A DNA stretch of 64,000 nucleotides. It comes from Herbiconiux sp. (lineage in GTDB: Bacteria > Actinomycetota > Actinomycetes > Actinomycetales > Microbacteriaceae). The stretch's first letter is position 1; the number at the start of each line of letters is the position of its first letter. A program made the position numbers and the translations under genes. Location: positions 1-64,000 of the forward strand of contig NZ_JAHFUY010000023.1 in NCBI RefSeq assembly GCF_023264895.1, written 5' to 3'. The notes below the pieces were generated by a model. That model was not told the origin of the DNA. It saw only the letters and a program-made list of their open reading frames with translations, and ran no database searches. Positions 8,463-16,600 of the stretch are shown in pieces.

Positions 8463-9755
8463 ATGGCACGGATCAAGGGCCACTTCGCCCGCTTCACGGC
8501 GACGGCGGTCGCAGGCGCTCTGGCGCTCACGCTCGCCGCCTGTGCTGGTGGCGGAGGCTCCACCACCACGAGCGCCGACATCCCCGCAGGGGGCACCGAC
8601 GACGGCAGCACCCTCACCCTCTGGACCAGGGCGCCGCTCGAAAAGCAGGCCAAGCTGCTCGTGGAGGCCTACAACGCCTCGCACGAGAACCAGGTCGACC
8701 TCACCGTCGTTCCCAACGACGACTACGTGGCCAAGGTGGGCGCCGCGGCCGGAGCGGGCGGGCTCCCCGACCTCTTCGCCGCCGACATCGTCTACGCCCC
8801 CAACTGGGCCTCGCAGGGCCTCTTCCAGGACATCACCCCGCAGATCGACGGCCTCGAGTACAAGGACACCCTGAACGCGGGCCACCTGGCCGCCGGGACC
8901 GTCGACGGCAAGGAGCACGTGCTCCCGTTCGTGCTCGACCTCTCGATGCTGTTCTGGAACAAGGAGCTCTTCAAGGAGGCAGGCCTCGACCCTGAGAAGG
9001 CCCCCGCGAACCTCCAGGAGTTCGCCGACGCCGCGAAGGCCATCCAGGCCCTCGACAAGCCCGACACCTACGGCACCGCGACGGGCCTCAACTGCGGCGG
9101 CTGCCTCGTGTTCACCTGGTTCCCGAGCGTGTGGGCCGACGGCGAGGAGGTTCTGAGCGAGGACGGCGCCGAGTCGCTGCTCGCCAGCGACACCGCCAAG
9201 GAGGTCTACTCCACCTGGAAGGACCTCTACGACTCCGGAGCGGTGCTGCCCTCCTCGGTCGACGAGGCCGGCCCCACCTGGACCGCCGGGTTCACCGAGG
9301 GCAAGGTGGGCCTGCAGTTCTACCCCGCCACCCTGCTGAGCTCCACCCCGTTCGAGGCCGGCGTCTCCGGCATCCCCGGCCCCGAGGGCGGACAGTCGAC
9401 CTTCGTGGGCGGCGACGGCATCGGCATCTCGAAGGACTCCGAGAAGTCGGCCCAGGCCTGGAACTTCCTCGAGTGGCTCACGAGTGAGGACGCCCAGGTG
9501 GGGGTGCTCGCCAAGAACGGCGACGCTGTCTCCCGCAGCGACCTCGCCTCGAACGAGTACTCGGATGCCGACCCGCGCCTGGTGACGATCAACGAGGTCG
9601 CCGCCGAGGGCAAGACCCCGCTGGCGCTCAACTTCCAGCAGGCCTTCAACGCCCCGTCGAGCCCCTGGCTCACCCTCGTGCGCGACGCGGTGCTGAACGA
9701 CGGCGCGAAGATCGACGCCGACAACGACGAGATCACCTCGGTGCTCTCGCAGTAG
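8463..9755 (+). CDS. ABC sugar transporter substrate-binding lipoprotein
   Basis: 430 residues from ATG at 8463, after a GAGGAGA ribosome site. It has a lipoprotein signal with lipobox LTLAAC (Cys27), then a family 1 solute-binding fold (SBP_bac_1): LTLWTRAPLEKQAKLLVEAYN, VPNDDYVAKVGAAAGAGGLPDLF, and the hinge region LPFVLDLSMLFWNKELFKEAG. The class binds oligosaccharides outside the membrane and hands them to MalFG-type permeases, which follow directly. With GH127 and GH43 enzymes in the same operon, arabino-oligosaccharides are the likely ligand (inference). A strong hairpin after the stop probably raises its expression relative to the permeases. Confidence 0.92.
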   Translation: MARIKGHFARFTATAVAGALALTLAACAGGGGSTTTSADIPAGGTDDGSTLTLWTRAPLEKQAKLLVEAYNASHENQVDLTVVPNDDYVAKVGAAAGAGGLPDLFAADIVYAPNWASQGLFQDITPQIDGLEYKDTLNAGHLAAGTVDGKEHVLPFVLDLSMLFWNKELFKEAGLDPEKAPANLQEFADAAKAIQALDKPDTYGTATGLNCGGCLVFTWFPSVWADGEEVLSEDGAESLLASDTAKEVYSTWKDLYDSGAVLPSSVDEAGPTWTAGFTEGKVGLQFYPATLLSSTPFEAGVSGIPGPEGGQSTFVGGDGIGISKDSEKSAQAWNFLEWLTSEDAQVGVLAKNGDAVSRSDLASNEYSDADPRLVTINEVAAEGKTPLALNFQQAFNAPSSPWLTLVRDAVLNDGAKIDADNDEITSVLSQ

Positions 9756-9767
9756 TCAGCCCTGACC

Positions 9768-9807
9768 GGGCGGCCCGCCGCACCTCCTCTCCGCGAGCGG
9801 GCCGCCC
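9768..9807 (+). terminator. Intercistronic hairpin after the binding-protein gene
   Basis: GGGCGGCCCGC (9768-9778) pairs perfectly with GCGGGCCGCCC (9797-9807), with an 18-nt loop and no clear U tract. This position, between binding protein and permeases, is typical of an RNA-stabilising or partially terminating stem that gives excess binding protein. Confidence 0.6.
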
Positions 9808-9829
9808 TCCTTCGACCGAAAGGCGCTCC

Positions 9830-10747
9830 ATGTCGAGCAATGCCCTCAAGACCAGGACTCCACCGGTCCGCCGGCGGATGACGCAGCAGCGTGCCGAAGG
9901 CTGGCGGGGCTGGCTGTTCGCCTCGCCCACCGCCCTCATCGTGGTGGTGCTCTTCATCGTGCCGCTCGTGCTCGTGTTCCAGATGTCGGCCTCGGACTGG
10001 CCGCTGCTCGGCGGCAACCAGGGCGTCAACGTGCCCGAGAACTTCGTCGACGCGGTGAACAACCGCTTCTTCTGGAACGCCGTGGGCTTCACCCTGCTCT
10101 ACACGGTCGTCACGACCGTCATCCTGCTCGTGCTGGCCCTCGGCCTCGCGCTCCTGGTGCAGGAGTCCACGCGGTGGAAGGGGTTCCTCCGCACGGCGAT
10201 CCTCATCCCGAGCGCTCTCGGCCTCGCCTCGGCCTCGCTGCTGTTCTACGTGCTCTACTCGCCCATCGCGGGCCCCTTCTCCGACCTCATGGCCGACTGG
10301 GGCTTCACCTTCCTCGGCACACCCGAAGGCGCCCTCTGGTCGACGGTCTTCCTGATCGTCTGGCGCTACGCGGGCTTCTACATGCTGCTCATGATGGTGG
10401 GCCTCCAGGCCGTTCCCGAAGAGGTCTACGAGGCCGCCAGGATCGACGGCGCGAGCCGGTGGCAGACCTTCCGCTCGGTCACCATCCCGCTGCTGAAGCC
10501 CACGCTCGCGATGACCATGGTGCTCTGCATCACGGGCTCGCTGCTCGCGTTCGAGCAGTTCTACATCCTCACCAAGGGCGGGCCGGACAACAGCACCATC
10601 ACGGTGGTGCAGCTGATCTACAGCGTCGCCTTCCAGGGCCCCAACAACCTCGGCGTGGCCGCCGCCCTCTCGGTGATCGTGCTCGTCGCGCTCGTCGTGA
10701 TCAACATCTTCCAGATCCGCGTGTTCAACGACAAGGAGCCGACATGA
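9830..10747 (+). CDS. ABC sugar transporter permease, MalF type
   Basis: 305 residues, about six transmembrane segments beginning WLFASPTALIVVVLFIVPLVLVFQ (residues ~27-50). The cytoplasmic EAA loop that contacts the ATPase is EVYEAARIDGASRWQTF (about 201-217), as expected for carbohydrate uptake family 1. It is followed with a four-base overlap by the MalG-type partner. No ATPase gene is in this cluster; in actinobacteria such importers commonly share one MsiK-like ATPase encoded elsewhere (family knowledge, not visible here). Confidence 0.93.
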   Translation: MSSNALKTRTPPVRRRMTQQRAEGWRGWLFASPTALIVVVLFIVPLVLVFQMSASDWPLLGGNQGVNVPENFVDAVNNRFFWNAVGFTLLYTVVTTVILLVLALGLALLVQESTRWKGFLRTAILIPSALGLASASLLFYVLYSPIAGPFSDLMADWGFTFLGTPEGALWSTVFLIVWRYAGFYMLLMMVGLQAVPEEVYEAARIDGASRWQTFRSVTIPLLKPTLAMTMVLCITGSLLAFEQFYILTKGGPDNSTITVVQLIYSVAFQGPNNLGVAAALSVIVLVALVVINIFQIRVFNDKEPT

Positions 10748-11667
10748 GCACGATCACCCGACCGGCGCCGGCGGAGCCCGCCTCCGAGCCCGCCCCCGGT
10801 GCGGCCCTGCACCGCCCGGCCCCGCCTCGCCGCCGACGCCGCAGCCGAATCGGCGTGGCGGCCGCCCGCACCCCGTTCTGGGTGCTCACCGGCGGGCTCG
10901 CCATCGTCTTCCTCTACCCGCTGATCTGGGCCGGGGTCTCGTCGTTCGCACCCCTCGCCGGCACCAACCAGACCGACGGCTGGGGCTTCGGCAACTACAT
11001 CACCCTCGCCAACTACCAAGCCGGCATCTGGACCTACATCGGCAACTCGCTCTTCGTCTCGATCCTGACCGTGACGCTCACGCTGGTGACGAGCCTCCTC
11101 GGCGGCTACGCCTTCGCGCGCTTCCGGTTCCCGGGCAAGAACATCCTGTTCCTGGCGACACTGGCCATCCTCATGGTGCCCTACGCGTCACTGCTCATCC
11201 CGATGTACGTGCTGCTGAACCTGGTGGGGCTGTCGAACTCGCTCGTGGGCGTGGCGCTCGTGCTCACGATGCTGCAGCTGCCCTTCTCGACCTTCCTCAT
11301 GCGGGTCTCGTTCGAAGCCGTGCCCAAGGAGCTCGACGAGGCCGCGATGGTCGACGGCTGCTCGCGCTTCAGCGCGCTCAGGCGGGTGCTGCTCCCGGCG
11401 GTCAAGCCGGGCCTCATCACCGTGGGGCTGTTCGCCTTCCTCGCCTCGTGGAACGACTTCCTCGCCCCCCTGATCCTCATCAACGACTCCGACAAGATGA
11501 CGCTCCCGCTCGCGATCTCGAACCTCCGCGGCCAGGTGCAGGGCGTCGTCGACTACGGGGCCACCGAGGCGGGAGTCGTGGTGCTGGCGCTGCCGTGCAT
11601 CCTCCTGTTCCTCGTCCTCCAACGCCACTACGTGCGCGGATTCCTCTCCGGCGCCTTCAAAGGATGA
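10744..11667 (+). CDS. ABC sugar transporter permease, MalG type
   Basis: 307 residues, ATG at 10744 overlapping the previous stop (ATGA). A proline-, alanine- and arginine-rich cytoplasmic N-terminus (1-40) precedes six transmembrane helices. The EAA loop is KELDEAAMVDGCSRFSAL, and the C-terminus LQRHYVRGFLSGAFKG is the classic ending of MalG-type sugar permeases. It pairs with the preceding permease to form the channel. The following GH127 start overlaps or touches its stop, so the glycosidase is made with the importer. Confidence 0.93.
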   Translation: MSTITRPAPAEPASEPAPGAALHRPAPPRRRRRSRIGVAAARTPFWVLTGGLAIVFLYPLIWAGVSSFAPLAGTNQTDGWGFGNYITLANYQAGIWTYIGNSLFVSILTVTLTLVTSLLGGYAFARFRFPGKNILFLATLAILMVPYASLLIPMYVLLNLVGLSNSLVGVALVLTMLQLPFSTFLMRVSFEAVPKELDEAAMVDGCSRFSALRRVLLPAVKPGLITVGLFAFLASWNDFLAPLILINDSDKMTLPLAISNLRGQVQGVVDYGATEAGVVVLALPCILLFLVLQRHYVRGFLSGAFKG

Positions 11668-11669
11668 TC

Positions 11670-13631
11670 ATGACCCTCACCGACCACTCGGGCCGCACGT
11701 CGGCCCCGCACGACCGACGCCTCATCGTGGCGCCCGTCGTGCCCACCGAATCGGCGCTCGTGCCCCTCGGCGTAGGAGAGCTCCGCCTGGAGGGCGGGTT
11801 CTGGGCCGACCTGCAGCGGGTCAACGCCGCCGGCACCATCCCGCACATCGAGCACTGGCTCGAGCGCGAGGGCTGGCTCGGCAACTTCGACCGTGCCGCC
11901 GCCGGAACCCTCCCCGAGGGCCGCCGGGGGCGCGAGTTCAGCGACTCCGAGGTCTACAAGTACCTCGAGGCGGTGGCCTGGGAGCTCGGTCGCCGCCCCG
12001 ACGAGGCGCTCGAAGCCCGGTTCCGTGCCGTCGTCGACCGCATCGCCGCCGCGCAGGAGCCCGACGGCTACCTCAACACCCGCTTCGGCCGCCCCGGTCA
12101 GGAGCCGCGCTGGTCGCAGCTCGAGTGGGGCCACGAGCTCTACTGCGCCGGGCACCTCTTCCAGGCCGCCGTGGCACGCGAGCGCTCGCATCCCGGAGCC
12201 GACGACGGGCTGCTGGAGATCGCGGTGCGGGTGGCCGATCTCGTCTGCGACACCTTCGGAGACGACGGCATCCGCTCGGTCTGCGGCCACGCCGAGGTCG
12301 AGACGGCACTGGTGGAGCTCGCCAGGGTCACGGGGGAGCAGCGCTACCTCGAGCAGGCGCGCCTGTTCGTGGAGCGCCGCGGCCACGGTGTGCTCGAGGA
12401 CATCGAGTGGGGCCGCTCCTACTTCCAGGACGACATGCCCATCCGTGAGGCCGACGTGATGCGCGGCCACGCCGTGCGCGCCAACTACCTCGCGAGCGGC
12501 GCCGCCGACGTGGCGAGCGAGCGCGGAGACGCCGAGCTGCAGTCGGTGCTGCGCCGGCAGTGGCAGAACACGATCGCCCGTCGCACCTACGTGACCGGGG
12601 GCCAGGGCTCCCACCACCAGGACGAGGGCTTCGGCGAGGACTTCGAGCTGCCCTCGGACCGCGCCTACTCCGAGACCTGTGCCGGCATCGCGTCGATCCA
12701 GTTCTCGTGGCGCCTGCTCCTCGCCGAGCCGGATTCCGCGTACGCCGATCTGATCGAGCGCACCCTCTACAACGTGGTCGCGACCTCGCCCTCACCGGAC
12801 GGCCGCGCGTTCTACTACGCCAACACCCTGCACCAGCGGGTGCCGGGTGCCGCGGCCGATCCGGATGAGGCGTCGCCGCGGGCATCCGCCTCCCTGAGGG
12901 CCCCCTGGTTCGAGGTGTCGTGCTGCCCGCCGAACATCGCCCGCACCCTCGCGAGCCTCGAGAGCTACTTCGCCACCCGGAGTGACAGCGGCGTGCAGCT
13001 GCACCAGTACGCCCCCGCCTCCCTCCGCACGCGTCTGGCCGGCGGAGAGGAGGTCGCGCTCTCGGTGCAGACCGCCTTCCCGGCCGAGGGCACGGTCACC
13101 GTGGTGATCGACTCCGACGCCGAGAAGGAGTGGACCCTCGGGCTGCGGGTGCCCTCCTGGGCCGACGAGGCCCGGCTGACGGTGACGCCGGCCGACGGCG
13201 GCCCCGTCGAGGAGCGCACGGTGCGGCCCGGATCCACGGGCGTGACCCGGGCGTTCCGGCGCGGTGACACCATCACGCTCGAGTTCCCGCTCGCACCCCG
13301 GTTCCTGCACCCCGACCCCCGCATCGACGGCATCCGCGGCTCGCTCGCCGTGAGCCGCGGCGCCGAGGTGTTCGCGCTGGAGTCCATCGACCTGCCCGAG
13401 GGGATCGACGACGTCGCCGACGTCATCCTCGACCCCAGCGTCTCGCCCTCGGAGGAGGGCGGCGAGGTGTTCGTGACGGTGCGCCGGCGCACCGTCGACG
13501 ACGCGGCCTTCCCCTACACGTCGGAGTCCGGTGCCCGCACCGGCGAACCCCTCCGCGTGCGCCTCGTGCGCTACCACGACTGGGCCGAGCGCGGCCCGTC
13601 GACGATGCGCATCTGGCTCCCGACCCTCTGA
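11670..13631 (+). CDS. GH127 beta-L-arabinofuranosidase
   Basis: 653 residues; ATG at 11670 is preferred because AAAGGA lies six bases upstream, though ATG 11664, overlapping the permease stop, is also possible. The family zinc/nucleophile set is complete: Glu335 and Cys337 in YSETCAG, and Cys418-Cys419 in VSCCPPN, matching Glu338, Cys340, Cys417 and Cys418 of the characterised Bifidobacterium enzyme HypBA1, where one cysteine is the nucleophile. The acid/base Glu probably lies in GEDFELP. No signal peptide, so it acts in the cytoplasm on imported beta-L-arabinofuranosides. An (alpha/alpha)6 catalytic part is followed by beta-sandwich domains ending MRIWLPTL. Confidence 0.92.
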   Translation: MTLTDHSGRTSAPHDRRLIVAPVVPTESALVPLGVGELRLEGGFWADLQRVNAAGTIPHIEHWLEREGWLGNFDRAAAGTLPEGRRGREFSDSEVYKYLEAVAWELGRRPDEALEARFRAVVDRIAAAQEPDGYLNTRFGRPGQEPRWSQLEWGHELYCAGHLFQAAVARERSHPGADDGLLEIAVRVADLVCDTFGDDGIRSVCGHAEVETALVELARVTGEQRYLEQARLFVERRGHGVLEDIEWGRSYFQDDMPIREADVMRGHAVRANYLASGAADVASERGDAELQSVLRRQWQNTIARRTYVTGGQGSHHQDEGFGEDFELPSDRAYSETCAGIASIQFSWRLLLAEPDSAYADLIERTLYNVVATSPSPDGRAFYYANTLHQRVPGAAADPDEASPRASASLRAPWFEVSCCPPNIARTLASLESYFATRSDSGVQLHQYAPASLRTRLAGGEEVALSVQTAFPAEGTVTVVIDSDAEKEWTLGLRVPSWADEARLTVTPADGGPVEERTVRPGSTGVTRAFRRGDTITLEFPLAPRFLHPDPRIDGIRGSLAVSRGAEVFALESIDLPEGIDDVADVILDPSVSPSEEGGEVFVTVRRRTVDDAAFPYTSESGARTGEPLRVRLVRYHDWAERGPSTMRIWLPTL

Positions 13632-13686
13632 TCAGCCTTTTTTCACCTTTCACGCACACCGGACACTCGACGAGGAGATCATCCGC

Positions 13687-16600
13687 ATGACACCCCCACG
13701 CCATCGCCCGAAGGCGGTGCTCGGCAAGACGGCCGCCGGCATCGTCACGGCAGCACTGCTCACGGCAGGGCTCGCCTCCCCGGCATTCGCCGCCCCCAAC
13801 GCCGATCTCGGCTATCCCGTCTTCACCGGTTCGGACACCCCGGTGCCGGCCACCGGCGTGGAGTACGACACCCGGAGCGAGCTCGGCGCGATCTTCGACG
13901 CCGACGTCGCAGCCGGTGCGGGCGCCTCGCCGGACAACGACTTCTGGTTCGACGAGATGCTCGCCCGCACCGGCACCGCCGGCAGCTTCGGCGACGAGAA
14001 CCAGTGGCTGTTCTCCCGCGGCAAGGCCGTCTTCATGAAGGTCCACGACCCGGCGGTGCTGGGCTTCGGCGGCGACGTGGCCTACTGGGAGTCGATCAGC
14101 GGCCGCGGTGCCTACGCCATCACGCTCACCGTCGACGGCGCACCCGTGACCCTCACCGAGGTGACGGCGGAGCGCAAGCAGACCCCCAGCTACTGGCGGA
14201 GCACCTTCACGACCTCGGACGCCGAGCTCACGGTGGTGCAGACGAAGTACATCACCGACGGAAACGTGGCGGTCACGAACGTCGAGCTGCGCTCGGCCGG
14301 CGGCGCGAAGAGCGTGGGGGTGAGCGCGAGCTCGCCCTACGCCGCCACCGCGGAGGGCGACGAGCTCACGGGCGTCACGAAGGCGCTCAACAACGTCACG
14401 ACCGTCTACCCGAGGTTCTCCGGCGACGGCATGACCCCGGCCGACGGCGCCCTCACCGGCACGGTCGAGGTCCCGGCCGGCGGCAGCGCCGGCACGAAGG
14501 TGCAGCTCGGCTTCGTCACGCCCGAGATCCCGAGCTCGCGCACCGAGTACGACGCCTACCGCGCCGCCGAGCCCGGTGCCGCCTACACGACGCACGTCAC
14601 CGACTACAACCGGTGGTGGGCCGACAACGTGCCCTACCTCGACACCCCCGAGGACAACATCGACAAGTCGCTCTACTACCGCTGGTGGCTGATGCGCTTC
14701 AACTTCCTCGACGCCGACGCCCCCGGCAACACGTTCCAGTTCCCCACCGCGGTGGAGGGCGTGCTCGGCTACAACAACGCCATCGTGCTCACCTCGGGCA
14801 TGTTCATCGACGACCTCAAGTACTTCCGCGACCCGGCCTACTCCTACGGCACCTGGGTGTCGGCGGGTGAGGCGGCCAAGAGCTACAAGTTCGTCGACAA
14901 CCCGGGCGACCCCGCTAACTGGAGCAACAGCTACACCCAGTACATCTCGGATGCGGCCTGGCGCTCCTACCAGCTGCACGGCGGGCCGACCCCCATCGCC
15001 GAGAGCCTCGGCACCTACGCGGCCAACGACGTCGAGGGCCTCATCGACGCCTACGACACCGACGACAGCGGCCTGATCGACTACAACTGGGGCGCGATGA
15101 CGGGCAACGACGCCGACGCGGTCTCCTTCGACGTGCGGCCCGGCGCCTCGATGGACCGCGCCGAGAACGCCTACCTCTACGCCAACGCGCTCGCCGGGGC
15201 ATCCGCGTTCGACGCCGCGGGCGAGACCGCCAAGGCCGACGAGATGCGCGCCTTCGCGGCGAACATCAAGGCGAAGGTGCTCGACCTGCTCTGGGACGAC
15301 GAGGACAACCTCTTCAAGCACCGCTTCACGAGCGACGGAGAGCTGGTGAAGTGGAAGGAGACCAACAACTACTATCCGTTCTCGGTCGGGCTCGTGCCGA
15401 AGCCGGGCGACGCCGACTACGCCGATGACTACGTCGATGCGCTCCGCCTGTTCGGCGACGACGACCAGTACCCGATCTTCCCGTTCTTCACGGCGAACCA
15501 GGCCGACAAGGCCGAGGCGGCGGCGGAGGGCGCACCGGGCAGCAACAACTTCTCGGTGATCAACTCGACGGTGCTGTTCCGCCTGTACTCGGCGGCGCTC
15601 CGTGAATACGACACGGATGCGATCACCGCCGAGTCCTACAAGAAGCTCCTCTACTGGAACGCCTGGGCGCACTACCAGAACGGCGGCGACAACCGCCTGC
15701 CCGACCAGAACGAGTTCTGGGCCAACGGCTCGGCCGATCCGGCGAAGATCGACTACCGCTCGTGGATCCACCACACCATCCTCGGAGCGACGAACTTCAC
15801 GATGATCGAGGACACCATGGGCCTCCGCTCGCGGGACGACGCGAAGATCGAGCTCGACCCGATCGACATCGGCTGGGACCACTTCACGGCCAACAACATC
15901 CGGTTCCGCGACAACGACCTCACCATCACCTGGGACAAGCCCGGCGGTGAGCGCCACTACGGCGACTCCGTGCCCGAGGGCTACTCCGTCTTCCTCGACG
16001 GCACCCTCGCCTTCACCGTCGACTCGCTGGCCCACGTGGTCTACGACCCCGCCACGGGCACCGTGACGTCGGAGGACGGCGCCGAGGTGCTGAGCTCCGC
16101 CGCCGCGACGGTCAAGCAGGCCAACGAGGTGCAGTTCACCTCGGCCGACCGCGTGACCGACGTCTTCGCCAAGGCCGGCCGCAACATCGACTCCGCGAGC
16201 GCATCGTCGGCGAACGTCGCCGAGGGAGCCGCGGTCTCCGCCACCTTCGAGGCCGACGGGCGACCGGCCTCGGCCGCCGTGAACGGCACCACCATCAACG
16301 AGCCCTTCTGGGGCACGGCCGGTTCGCCGAACGCCGAGGACTCGCTCACGGTCGACCTCGGGTCGGCTCAGGCGATCGACGACGTGCGGCTGTACTTCTA
16401 CCAGAGCTCGAGCACGGCGACCGTCGCCGGCTACTCGGAGCCGCAGGAGTACCGGGTGGAGTACCTCGACGGCGACGAGTGGAAGCGCGTGCCCGACCAG
16501 GCCCGCACACCGCTCTACCCGCAGGCGAACTACAACCGCATCCAGTTCCCCGAGATCACGACCTCGCAGCTGCGCGTGACGGTCTCGCACGCTCCCGGTC

